A DNA stretch of 64,000 bases. It comes from Aphanomyces cochlioides (lineage: Eukaryota; Oomycota; Saprolegniomycetes; Saprolegniales; Verrucalvaceae). Location of the stretch: the NCBI GenBank assembly GCA_019828595.1, contig JAHQRK010000032.1, forward strand, positions 1 through 64,000, read 5' to 3'. Position numbers and translations under genes: made by a program. The stretch's first letter is position 1, and every line of letters begins with the position of its first letter. Under the pieces are notes generated by a model. It made no database searches, was not told the DNA's origin, and saw only the letters and a list, made by a program, of their open reading frames with translations. Positions 45,818-55,785 of the stretch are shown here, in pieces.

Positions 45818-47109
45818 ATGCAAGACAATCAAGAAGGCTTGGTCAAACTGCGGCGTTCTTACACGGCAGCCTTCAAATTGAAGGTTTTGCGTGCCGTACA
45901 AGAGCAAGGACTCCAAACTGTTGTCGAAACGACTCAAATATCCAAAGAAACGATACGCAAGTGGGATGAAGAATCATTGACGTCACTTCATTCGAAGGCG
46001 AAGAGGTCTCCCGGAGCAGGCAGACCCTGTATTCTTCCTCAGCCTCAAGTAAGAACAAAATATAATCTTTCATGTAAAGTTCGCACTAGAATCTTCTTGA
46101 TTTCATGAGTTTCCTACGCGAAAAACGTAGACCTCTCAACACCTATCATATGGTGCAATACTTGAAGACCCACCACACTGAGTGGTTGCAAAACTATATT
46201 GCATCATGTGAATGCATTGGTGACCCCTACAAAAACTTGGGGTCTCTCTGTCGATATTTTGCCCACCGCAACCATTTTTCCTGGCGACGGGCTTCAACAG
46301 GGGCATGTCCTTTGTCTCGCGACGAATTGAGAGAAACGAAGGAGAAATTCTGCTCATCTTTTTGGAGCGAATATAGGTATATGTCGAGTGAGAACATTGT
46401 CAATGTAGATGAAACTGGTATCTATTATGATACTCCTCCTCGATACCTTTGGTCGCATATTGGCCAAGATTCTTCCATCGACTCGAGTGAAAAGTCATCA
46501 TCGAGATTGACCGCGGTACTTTCTGCCCGCAGAAACGGTATTTAGTGTTTTTAATTTTTATCACACTATTTATAGGTGAAAAATTGCCCATTCTCTTTAT
46601 CATCAAGGGTGAAAAGGGAGGCTTGATAGAGAGTGGTGAATTTCAAGACTACCCTCAAGAGCATTTGTACTACGTCCAAAAGAATGCTTGGATGGACGCT
46701 GGCGGATGGAAGTTTTATTTGACTGAGTTGATGAGGTATTTTGCAATTATTGACGCTATTTATTGTTACATTTTTTAGACCAGAATTACGTAGTCCCACA
46801 CTATTTGTGGTCGATAATTTCTCTGCCCATGTGAGCGACGAAAGCATCTCAATTGTCGAGGATGCGTTGAGCTCTTACCTTTGTCCCTTGCCAAAAAATT
46901 GTACGTCCGTTCTGCAGCCGTTGGACGTTGGCGTTATGGGCCCGTTCAAGAGTATTTTGCGCCGCCTGTGGCTCGCCGAGACAACAACCCAACGAACAGC
47001 CAAGGAGAAACGAATTGCTACAATAAAACGAGCCATAGCTGCATGGGAGGCGATCACTCCTGAAACTATAATATCGAGTTTTAGAAAAGCACTACCAAAG
47101 GCAGATTAA
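45818..47109 (+). CDS. Pogo-like transposase (DDE_1), four exons
   Basis: Exons are 45,818-46,048, 46,090-46,537, 46,576-46,735 and 46,779-47,109, all with GT-AG introns of 41, 38 and 43 nt, giving 389 residues. An N-terminal helix-turn-helix (about residues 8-45, RRSYTAAFKLKVLRAV...ISKETIRKW) is followed by a CENP-B-like region and a DDE_1 core. Catalytic aspartates are D184 in NVDETGIYYD, D292 in VVDNFSAH and D329 in QPLDVGVMGPFK; the family typically uses D as its third residue. The 3' end of the first intron is taken at 46,089 because it keeps the frame; a later AG at 46,109 does not. The product should excise the surrounding element. All parts look functional. Confidence 0.88.
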
Positions 47110-47427
47110 CTCAATATAGCTCGTACTCTGCATGTCCATCATCATGGCTTGTTGAGCGACGGTTGAAATGGATGCAGGCAGAGAATATGAAATTATAGAG
47201 GTTTACTTGTTTTCGCGAAAGTCACCTTAACATTCGATATGATGGATGTATCTCTGTGATGTGTCGTCTTCTAGTTATTTTCATGGTGTATGACGTTTCA
47301 AATATCTTTTGGTTTACAAAAAGATAACACTCTTGACAACCAAACAATCAAATTCTAAAGTTTATAATTTATTGAAGTGAATGGAGACCACCTTGAACTT
47401 GAAACTGACCAATCAATGAAAACTTCA

Positions 47428-47455
47428 AGGTGGTCTTATATTTTCCAGACCTCTG
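47428..47455 (-). repeat. Right terminal inverted repeat of the pogo-like element
   Basis: 28 bp, starts AGGTGGTC and ends CCAGACCTCTG, directly followed by TA and the resumed RING sequence. Confidence 0.93.
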
Positions 47456-47583
47456 TATTTGCCTCGATGACATGCAAGAAAACGAATCGTGCGTGCGTCT
47501 CCGCTGCGATCACACGTTTCACATGGCCTGCGTCAGCGAATGGCTCCGACGTGTTGTGTCCGCTCTGTCGCGAACAAGCTTAA

Positions 47584-48657
47584 AATCGACCCGTATTTAT
47601 CATGTTCAGGTGGGAGTTGGATGGTCGAGATTTCTTGTGGCGTCCTGCGCATGTACGAGCCATTGCAATCTATGCGACGGGTGTCTTGGCTATCACATAA
47701 GGCAGCCACATCATGCTTTCGCACGTCATTATCATGTTAAGATGCGCAATATCGCTTGAGAAATGTATGCTCGAGGCGTGTGCAACGAACGAGAGGTTCT
47801 CTCTCGACTGCGAGTACTGTATGTGGGCAGGATTTCATCAGTCGATGGATGTCAAAGTTGAGAAATGGACTAACGGCGCAATCCGAAAACATCCCACGGG
47901 GTCGTCACATGCGAACGGAGCTTGGAATCTCAACAATTCGTGACAGTCTGCCGCCACAAGAATGTTCCAACGTCGCGCCGATCCGTTTCGCTTCGTGGGA
48001 CGCTCCTGTTGCGTCAAAAGATCCAGCCATGACACGAGCTCCTTGATTCCTTGAATCGAGTGTCGCTGACGGAATCAAAGGGGACTGACGAATGAGGGGA
48101 TCCAGCTGAGAAGAGAGAGAAGCGACAGCCGAGAACACCATCCTGCAGTGATGCAAACAACAGGGCGAAGCTCGATTGATGGGTGCATTGTTGATATAAA
48201 AAAGCCATCCGCGGCCAATTCACACCACCGCAAGGCCTTCCAGACGGCGCTGAATCTGTCATGAGGATAGCCATCGCTGGATTCCGCCAGTCTGGTATAA
48301 CCATGTTGTATGTTTTCATTGTTCCAACTTGGAAATGGAGATCGTCTTCAACTTTTCCAGCGGCGTGGCAAGGGTTGGCGTGTGATGCGTCTCTCAATTC
48401 ATGGAAGGAAAACACGCGACAGGCTCGGACATGACGGGATGCAATGGCCAAACGCTGTCCGTTTCATGGATTTGTCATGCTTGTCACGAATCTCCATTGG
48501 CTTTCCGAATGACGACTGCGAAATCACCTTGGAATCCCATGATTACCAGGCAATCGATCGTCTTTCCAGGTGGTGGAGTTGGTTTATATTGCTCTCTGTC
48601 GATGGTGCGATCTTGGAGAACTCACTTTTCGTTTTGCCGCGTCAAGCAGCCCTAAAG
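47584..48657. other. Intergenic region between the two PX-like/RING-H2 paralogues
   Basis: No recognisable gene. The frame of the downstream gene happens to be open back to 48,310, which leaves a longer N terminus possible, but that stretch has no similarity to the paralogue and looks like 5' leader. A minus-strand open frame at 48,014-48,451 resembles nothing known. Confidence 0.4.
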
Positions 48658-49335
48658 ATGAGTTCCAAGCATGAGAATCACACCATGGCATGCACTCGCG
48701 TCCTCCTCGGGGCTGGATTTATTAACACAGCGCATTTCTCCACCGCGGATGAAGCTGTCCAAGTCACGGGCGACGTGCAAACCAATCTCGCGCAGCCTGA
48801 TTTCAACGTCACGTTCTACACGATTCGCATCTGGTGCCCATTGACCAAGTCGCTCTGGACGATCCGACTGCGGTTCTCGCAAGCTTATGCCACCCGCAAA
48901 GTTCTCCTGGAGATGGTGGATGCTTGCCCACTTCCCCTCCAAACTGACATCTTGGCGTTGTGCAAGTCATTCCCTCGGCGACGCCTTGGGCTGGACAATG
49001 AAATGGTCATTGCTGAGCGCGCTGAGGGCTTGAAGAACTACGTGATGGCTCTCATGCAAGTCCGAGAGCTCTGTGGGCATCACACAGATCCTGCCGTCGT
49101 CGCTCTCAAGGCGCAAGTCGACGAGATCCTGAACCTGCCTGTCATCTACAAGATGGACACATTCAACAAGTCGACCGACCAATTGGTCGATGGCATGTGC
49201 AGTATTTGCCTCGACGACATGCAAGACAACGATGCTTGCGTGCGTCTTCGCTGTGATCATGCATTCCACATGCCTTGCGTCAGTGCATGGCTCAGCCGTG
49301 ACGTCTCCTGTCCTCTCTGTCGTGAACAAGCCTAA
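48658..49335 (+). CDS. PX-like domain plus RING-H2 finger protein (probable E3 ubiquitin ligase)
   Basis: The 225-residue protein is intact. Residues ~45-135 show a PX-like pattern: a FYTIRI strand, LWTIRLRFSQAY matching the W.v.RRYS motif, FPRRRLG, and ERAEGLKNYVMALM matching the eRr..L..YL helix. Residues 181-221 are a RING-H2 finger: CSIC, then C-x-H-x2-H-x2-C in LRCDHAFHMPC, and CPLC. RING-H2 domains bind E2 enzymes; PX domains bind phosphoinositides, so a ligase acting on endosomal or other membranes is likely. The PX assignment is by pattern only. The start is chosen by alignment with the paralogue, whose ATG begins MSKPEN versus MSSKHEN here. No intron. It is one of three family members in the window. 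Confidence 0.8.
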   Translation: MSSKHENHTMACTRVLLGAGFINTAHFSTADEAVQVTGDVQTNLAQPDFNVTFYTIRIWCPLTKSLWTIRLRFSQAYATRKVLLEMVDACPLPLQTDILALCKSFPRRRLGLDNEMVIAERAEGLKNYVMALMQVRELCGHHTDPAVVALKAQVDEILNLPVIYKMDTFNKSTDQLVDGMCSICLDDMQDNDACVRLRCDHAFHMPCVSAWLSRDVSCPLCREQA

Positions 49336-49652
49336 GCAGTCGAAGCTTAGCTGTATTTAACAACTTGCATTCTCCATTTCGTCTCTCTGTCGTTCGTGAC
49401 ACGGTGGACGCGGGGAAGCAGGGAGCCTCTGGTCTCCCAGGACTGACAATCTGTACCATCCTCTCTTGTGGAGCATGCAATTCTCGTTTAGTCATAGCTT
49501 TCGGAGCGACATTTGAGTCTAATGAGAAAACCTGTCGATGGCATTGTCATGGACATATCGACAGCGCTAGAGGCGGCAGCGATGTCTTTGTCGGGGTTTG
49601 TGCTTATCAACTTATTCTCATCACGAGTTTGGCTAGAAATGAGGTGGAGCGC
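49336..49652. other. Convergent intergenic region, nothing seen
   Basis: 3' region shared by the RING gene (+) and the ODAD3-like gene (-). No motif stands out. Confidence 0.4.
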
Positions 49653-51547
49653 CTACTTCTTCTTGGATGGACTCGCTGATCCTGGACCAACGGGTGATGA
49701 GGGGTCGTCCAAGCCGTCAATCATGTCGTGCATGGAGACTTTCTTGAACACGCGTTTCTTCTTTTTGTCTTGGTCAAGGAGGATCTGCTTGGAGGCTTTC
49801 TTGACTCGATCGCGACTGAGTGCGTCGTCGTTCTCCTCGAGAATCAAATCGTCTTCATTCATGCCGTCGGGGAGAAGACCATCGCCTGGGAGCGGAATGC
49901 GCTGGTTGTACGGTCGTGCAATGCCAACTGCGAGTTCGTCCTCGGCCTCGGGGGCCACAACGGGCTGGTCCACCACGACAATTTCGGCAGGGGACTCGGC
50001 TGCCGCGATGACTTCCAATAAGCCGACAAGCGTCACTTCGCTCTCATGAAGTGCCTCAACGATCGAGTCGTCGTTGACTTGAATCGCTCGGCCGTCTTCA
50101 CGGACAGATTCGACCTTGTCGACCAAATGCTCTACGCCTGCTTTGACACTGATGAGGATCTTCGCCACGCGTTCGAATTTCAGTCGCGCACGATCAAGTT
50201 TGGCGGTGGCGAGGTTCAGATTGGTTTCATGGTCGTCGACCATCTTGCGGCGATGCCCGCCTCCGCTTCCGCTGTACTTGAGCTCCTCGACATGTGTCTT
50301 GAGGTGAACGTGCTCGGCTTGGAGCGTTTCAAGGCGTGCTTGGTTCTCTTTTGTGAGCATGAGCAGGTTTTCTGTCGTGCCTTCTTGGCTGACAATCTTT
50401 TGAATGACTTCATTCACGTCTGTGACTCCCGTAGCTTCCTTGATCTTGCGGAACGCGCTCTCGAAAACATCAATCTTGCTGCGGTGCTCCTTCTTCTCGT
50501 CGGAAATGCGACCATCACGCAGAGTCTGGACAGCCAGAGATGCCTTCAGAACTTCCGACTCCCCTGGAGCCAATGCATCGGCAGCTTCCTCGACAAGCTC
50601 GAGCTTATGGCGCTCTCGTTGATCAAGTCTGGCGTTCATATCCAGCTTCATCTTGACCACTTGTTGTTTCTCTCGGAGTTCCTTGTCGCGCTGTCGACGC
50701 TCTTCTTCGTAATTGGACCGAGCGCGCTCGAGTTCAGCGAGCGTGACATCTTTGGCATGCGCTGCGTCGGCTGAAAGCATGACGAGCTCTTCATAGTCGT
50801 GATTCTTGGCGGCTGCAGCTCGTTCAATTGCAGCCAGTTGGTTGTCAAAGCCAATGCGTTCTTCCTTTAATCGCTTCACGATCTGCTCGTACGTCTTGCG
50901 AATGCTCTGTGCTTCGTTGTACTTGATCATGGCTTTGTCAAGGCGATTTTCGAGCATGCGAATTTTTCTTGTCTCGGGTGTGTCTTCCATGCTTGGCTTC
51001 TTGGCTTCAAGTTCTAAATCCTTGACGCTATCCTAGCAACGATGCCATCGTGAGAGAACTTTGGGACGAATCAACCAACCTTGAGCTGCTCGAGAGCTTC
51101 GACTTGCGCTGCTACTTTGTGGCGAATGTCGTCGTATTGCTTGCGGCATTTGGTCAAGTGCATGGCGACTTGGGACGTTTCATCGTCGCCATCCGTCGTG
51201 ATGCCTTTGCCAGGAGCTTCATTCTATCAACATGTTTGTCAAGTGGCTTTCAAGGTATGGGAAGGCGAACGCGCTTCATGTCTGCGACTTGCTTGCGCAG
51301 TTCCTTGTTTTCCTCCTTGAGCTGTCGAATGAGTTCTTTGTTGGCATTCTTGTTCGACTCGAGGAGCTCGACGTTTCCTTTGCGGTCGACCTCTATGGAT
51401 ACAAATCATTGAGAATAGCAGCACAAGAGGACTCAACTTACGTAGCAGCCGCATCTTCTCACGCAGGTCGTCGACTTGCTCTTCCATGCGCGCATCGTAG
51501 TCCATTTCCATCTTCCGCAGCATCGCTTTCGAGTCGTGCCGCTGCAT
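49653..51547 (-). CDS. Outer dynein arm docking protein, ODAD3/CCDC151 (ODA10)-like, four exons
   Basis: Exons on the minus strand are 51,547-51,442, 51,392-51,271, 51,223-51,080 and 51,032-49,653, with GT-AG introns of 49, 47 and 47 nt, giving 583 residues. The protein is almost wholly coiled coil. The block IRMLENRLDKAMIKYNEAQS and the following KTYEQIVKRLKEER is the kind of conserved segment I associate with CCDC151/ODAD3, which helps dock outer dynein arms on motile cilia. Total length is close to family members. The tail is acidic then lysine-rich (ends PSKKK). The start ATG at 51,547 has a GCCACC context; the frame carries a stop shortly upstream. The exact subfamily within the ODA docking proteins is less certain than the ciliary coiled-coil call. 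It implies flagellated zoospores. Confidence 0.7.
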
Positions 51548-51762
51548 GGTGGCGTCGCGAAGCGTCTATTTGTAACTGATCCCAATGTAACCGAAGACAT
51601 GTCAAAGTTGACAGCGATTGCTTTATTATCCTTGGTAAACGAATGCCAAGGCTTACGTATGTATGGAACGCAATACCATCAAGAAGACATGCTTGGATAA
51701 CGCAAGCGCTTGCCATGGGACGTTCGACAAGCGTTGCTCAAAATCACCAGGCGGCCATAAAT

Positions 51763-52683
51763 CTAGAAAGCAAAGTGCATGTCAGGCGTGAAGCCCAATT
51801 CTTCAAGAGCAGGAAGCACTGCAAACTTGAGCATGGGTGGAGGACCGCAGAGAAAGATTTGAACGTCGTCGCCGGCAGGGAAAAGATGTTCTTGGATCAT
51901 TTCCTTGGTCACAAATCCACTCGAGTACTTCCACGACTCGGTCGGGCGATCGACAGTGTACCACACCTTGACGTTGGGGTAATCTTTGGCCATTTGCTCC
52001 AATTCTTCACGGCACAAAATATCTTGTTCGGTTTGGTTGGCAAACAAAATGGAGAATTGGGTGGTTTCCTTGGGGTTCTTCAATGCATAGCGGATCACTT
52101 GCAACATGGGGGTGATGCCCGTGCCGCCAGCAATCATGCCAATCTTTTTAGCCTTGCGCACGTCGATGGTGGTATCCTTGATACGATGCTTAATATGGCA
52201 AACACCAAGACCCTTGTAGGTCAATTTGCCCTTGGGGCCCGACACCTCAATCGAATCACCGATCTTCATCGCCTCGAGGTATTGAGACATTTTTCCTCCT
52301 TCGGGGAATTTCGGGTGGACATCCTTGAAGTAGATCTTCACCACAAGGTCAACGTAGCCGACAGCGTCGTCCGAGCTCACTGGCGTGTACGAGCGCATGA
52401 CGAGCTTGCCTTCTTCATCCGTGTAGCGCAGAGAAATGTGTTGTCCAACAGGAAGACCCAACACGTGCTTTTCCGTGGGCAAAGCAAAGCGGAATCGACG
52501 TGTATCATGGGACAGGCTTTCTTTTTCGACAAGTTTCAGCATGACCGTCTTGTCTGGTTGGAGAGTAATCAAGCTGGATCCAACATTAAGAGTGTAGCGG
52601 CGGTAAAGCACTTCGAGCACCTTCGAGACGACGATCGTGAGGACCACGAGGATGATCGCGTTGCGCGTACTTTCGTCGACCAT
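51763..52683 (-). CDS. CYB5R: NADH-cytochrome b5 reductase
   Basis: Transfers electrons from NADH through FAD to cytochrome b5, supporting lipid desaturation and related membrane redox work. The 306-residue protein has one N-terminal membrane anchor (residues ~9-27, AIILVVLTIVVSKVLEVLY). The FAD-binding motif RSYTPVS is at 97-103, GGKMSQYL at 129-136 contacts FAD, AGGTGITP at 185-192 binds NADH, and CGPPPM is at 279-284, ending in the family-typical F. The length equals animal and fungal homologues. The ATG at 52,683 is chosen because the anchor follows directly; the frame is open 46 codons further up but that part looks non-coding. No intron. The upstream neighbour on the same strand lies 215 bp downstream of its stop. 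Confidence 0.95.
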   Translation of the reverse strand: MVDESTRNAIILVVLTIVVSKVLEVLYRRYTLNVGSSLITLQPDKTVMLKLVEKESLSHDTRRFRFALPTEKHVLGLPVGQHISLRYTDEEGKLVMRSYTPVSSDDAVGYVDLVVKIYFKDVHPKFPEGGKMSQYLEAMKIGDSIEVSGPKGKLTYKGLGVCHIKHRIKDTTIDVRKAKKIGMIAGGTGITPMLQVIRYALKNPKETTQFSILFANQTEQDILCREELEQMAKDYPNVKVWYTVDRPTESWKYSSGFVTKEMIQEHLFPAGDDVQIFLCGPPPMLKFAVLPALEELGFTPDMHFAF

Positions 52684-53767
52684 TCCTCCCGCGCAGAAAA
52701 ACGAAGAATGACCCCAGGGAGTCTCCAGGAAGTCTTGAAATAGTGTAATATTTGAGTTTGTTATTTTCTGCCAAAAGTGTTTATTTTGTATTATTTTTCT
52801 GGGGAAATATACAAAAATCAATATAAATTTTTAAATATATTGAATATTTCCATGACAGAAATAGGAATAATAAAATAGTGTGATAATCCGGATAAGTTTG
52901 ACTCAACGTCATGGATTGGTAACGATGATGACAACCCAATGTCTCGGAATGAAGAGTCAACACAAAGCCACGAAACAGCGCTGGGCGATGTTGAAGGCTG
53001 AATTTGTCGTACACATCTTGACATGATCTGTCGTCAAATGTTGGCACGCATGGTGGCGAATTGTAGAGGTACTAGACATCCTCAGGCATTCATGGTGGCG
53101 AATGGTAGAGATGCTGGAAGTCATCCTCAGGCATGCATGGTGACGAATGGTAGAGATGCTGGAAGTCATCCTCAGGCACGAGAGGCAACGTATTTTACCT
53201 GCTCAATACTGTTGTCTACTACTTGCGCACGCCAACCCAGTGGGTTGCCCGCACCAAGGGTGTCTCGACCATGTTGTCGGAACTCCGGATAATATCCGGA
53301 TTTTACAAAATTAACTGGGATAAATAGCCCAATGAAGACTTGAGATTTATTTTATCACATATAAAGTTCAAGATCGATTTGAAGATTTTATTATATTACT
53401 ATTGTAACCGAATCGGTTTCAAACTGTTTGCCTGGCTGGACATCAGTACCGCAGGTGATAGCCTGGACGTTCACACTCCGTATTGAAGGGTACGATTAAT
53501 TGGCGCTGAACAACTGACAGAGGTATTGCTATCACAAGCACGACTTGGTTTCGAGATTACTTTATTGAAAATCTTGAGGGGTCAACCAAACTAATAGACC
53601 GCACAGATAGAGATACCAACGTCGAGACAACAAAGAATGCCTTCGAGAGAAGAAATGACTTATGAGCTTTTGAAGAAAATGTCGAGTGGGTCGTGCACGG
53701 TGTATATCTGCTACACATCGTTGGCAATCCCATTTGCTTTGTTTTATTCATTCTTATTATTTGACTC
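52684..53767. other. Intergenic region with a minisatellite, otherwise no gene
   Basis: AT-rich near 52,760-52,870. It contains the 45-bp tandem repeat at 53,044 and a near-palindrome TCCGGATAATATCCGGA near 53,286 that resembles the TCCGGATAAAATCCGGA core of the Mutator-like repeat arms further right. Confidence 0.4.
53044..53175. repeat. 45-bp minisatellite, about three units
   Basis: Units end at 53,085, 53,130 and 53,175, each closing with CATCCTCAG. The last two are nearly identical; the first is shorter and diverged. Open frames across it on either strand are repetition effects. Confidence 0.85.
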
Positions 53768-54698
53768 CTACGGACAAAACGTAACAAGCATGACTTCATC
53801 CGAGGGACAGTCGTGGGTTTTAAAGTTGTCCCCTGGATAAAGATAGCCGTCGGGGCATCCATCGTAGAGACATTTAAGTGCATTGCAATGTCCCTTTGCT
53901 GGGTTGTTGTTGTACTTCAGAGGCTGAATGGACAAAGGCACGTTGAAACCAAGTTGACCACCGTTCCGTCGGAGACAGTCGGTGTGGCTGACGCCATTAC
54001 CACAGCCTGGGGGAACATTCCCAATGTCGTACCAGAGTTTATCGGTATTTGCTGTGTATTCCACCAGTGTGGCTTGTGCGCTCTTGGTGTGACGGAAGAT
54101 CCCGTTCTCATTCCACACGTTTGCGTCACACCCTTGGTTTGGATTTAGCCAGCATATCTGAGTGTCTCGCTTGTACAATTGAATGGGAATGGTGCATCGG
54201 TTGGCAAATTTGAAATTCGTGTGGGGTTGCGTCCGGGGGGAACGACGGATCGTGTCCCTGCCTTCCAGATCCGCTTGCCCCCAAAGGGCTTTAAATAACA
54301 AACACCATTGTACCACACGGCCAGCGTGCAAGCCGGGTTTGCCGAGCAGTCCCCACAGCATGCCTCTGCATTGGGCTGTCGAGTTTGACCAATTACTGGA
54401 GCGTCGTAGTCGATGTTGTCTTCAATTGACGAGCATTGAGAGGTAAGTTGACCAGCCACAGCTCCCTTCAGGGTTGCTCTGGCACCGCGCTTATTTTTTA
54501 GCCAACAGCGACCATTGTACCATACATAGTTTGTGCAGCCTGGAGTCGCCGCACAGTCACCGCAGCAATCGTTGGGGGATGCTCGCCACGTGTCTTTGAT
54601 ATCATTTCCCCAATAGTCAATGTAACTTCTATTGAGCACGCCAAAGAGAGGTGAAGAAGGTGTCCAACAGTGAACCCGTACAGGATCAAAAGCATCAT
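53768..54698 (-). pseudogene. Secreted PAN/Apple (two domains) plus thaumatin-like protein, two frameshifts
   Basis: From ATG at 54,698 a signal peptide is evident (MMLLILYGFTVGHLLHLSLA, then CS). Two PAN/Apple_4-type domains follow, each with the paired-cysteine pattern ending CCGDC...C..YVWYNG.CWLK or AVWYNG.CYLK. A thaumatin-like domain follows from about 54,222 (NFKFANRCTIPIQLY) to the usual FCP ending. Three reading frames are needed: one base is missing near 54,620-54,625, right after the signal peptide, and one in the G6 run at 54,235-54,240 between the PAN and thaumatin parts. Every domain is otherwise well preserved, so the breaks are recent, or are sequencing errors in short homopolymers. 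Such proteins are common in oomycete secretomes and are thought to bind carbohydrate. Confidence 0.75.
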
Positions 54699-55785
54699 TT
54701 TGCGGCGACGGGGCTATTTGAATTGTAAAAATGGTTTCTCGAGCTTGGTCAAGCAGTGCCATCCGTTTCGACATTACAGTCACCCTTCTGCATGACATCT
54801 CGGGACGGAGAGCCACGGAAAGAGACTGCAATCAGTACTGAGATTTATTCCGTGACTCCTGCAGCAATGTGTTACTACAATTTGAACTGCAATGTCGTCG
54901 TTACAGAGCTCTCACGTTTCGAGAAAAAGAAGTCGAGAGGACATGCCGAGAATGTTCATTTGCAGAATCTAGGATCTCATGCTCCTTTCCTCGAAACGGT
55001 GTCGGTTTTTCAGGCACTACAACCCAGGATCTCTTCGGTGAGTATGGCTCAGCAATACTGATTGCACCGGTGTGCATCTTCAATCTTCAAGGTGTCAACT
55101 TTGCATCAAAAGCTAGTGAAATTACAAAATTATTGTCTGTCATCTTGAAGTTACTCGTGACAGCGCCATACCAAACCTCTTACACCAGAGTATTCTCTAG
55201 ATATAAGCGTCCTTGCCCCCCCCCCTAGAATACCATTGAGCTCTACAACGATAATCATGTTCTGCTAGAGTCAGTAAATTCATCGCCATTTGATGAGCAT
55301 TGGTTGACAACCTCTTGCTAACTTTGCACTGGGTCGACATGGAATCAATTCTTGTAAAGTAAGCGGTTCACGATAACCTTCGTGGGCTCTACTGTCGCCT
55401 CCCGGTTTCCGCTGCATATGCCAGCTCTAGAGTTTACAATCACGCTAGCTGCTTGGACAATTGTACTTCGACGCCTATGACTTTGTTGGACCACCGAGCA
55501 CTACGTGGGTTGCAACAAAGGATCCGAGTACTTCCTGCCAGCCATCAACTATCCAACAACTTTCCACAGCAACACAGGACGACTCGATTGCTTCACTAGC
55601 TGGATTAGATCCTCCCTATCGCCCTCAACTTTCCAGTGGAGAAAGTTTGGGTAAGGGACATTTCAACTTGTGCAATTTCCGAGTCAAAATTGTAGTTATC
55701 CGGATGACTCTAAATTAGTCACATTATTTTCAGTCGCTGTTGAATCCACCAATCAAAGTGGCACTGCCATAGACAAAGTTGACGG
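54699..55785. other. Divergent intergenic region, no gene seen
   Basis: Between the secreted-protein gene (-) and the dehydratase gene (+). It contains a C10 run at 55,216-55,225. Open frames here show no recognisable protein. Confidence 0.4.

Larger units (their letters stand above)
45679..47455 (+). mobile_element. Complete pogo-like DNA transposon (1,777 bp)
   Basis: Perfect 28-bp terminal inverted repeats start CAGAGGTCTGGAAAATATAA and bound the element; TA flanks both ends (45,677-45,678 and 47,456-47,457). Inside is one transposase gene with an uninterrupted coding sequence after removal of three short introns. TA duplication, CAGAGG-type ends and a CENP-B/pogo-type transposase fit the pogo branch of Tc1/mariner. 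Perfect repeats and an open transposase indicate recent insertion. It sits in the RING domain of a PX-like/RING-H2 gene, in the same orientation as that gene. Confidence 0.93.
45104..47583 (+). pseudogene. PX-like/RING-H2 protein gene split by a pogo transposon
   Basis: The 5' part (45,104 to about 45,650) encodes the same protein as the intact paralogue at 48,658. It has a PX-like fold (VRL..., FYTIRI, RWRYSQAYANRK, FPRRRLGLENE, RAEGLKIYVLALM), then the start of a RING finger, CDPMCSI. There the transposon at 45,679 intervenes. The rest of the RING resumes at 47,456 (ICLDDMQENESCVRLRCDH...), followed by the ending CPLCREQA in another frame. Compared with the paralogue, the segment between the W of SEWL and CPLC is 5 bp short, which breaks the frame independently of the insertion. 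The left piece alone would read into the transposon and end at 45,742. PX domains bind phosphoinositides and RING-H2 domains recruit E2 enzymes, so the ancestor was probably a membrane-directed ubiquitin ligase. Confidence 0.85.

Noticed and set aside
48310..48657. 116-codon N-terminal extension of the PX-like/RING-H2 protein
   Set aside because: The stretch has no counterpart in either paralogue, and an ATG aligned with the paralogue start follows it.
52878..53310. A small MITE bounded by GATAATCCGGATA and TCCGGATAATATCCGGA
   Set aside because: The shared core is short and palindromic and no target duplication was found.
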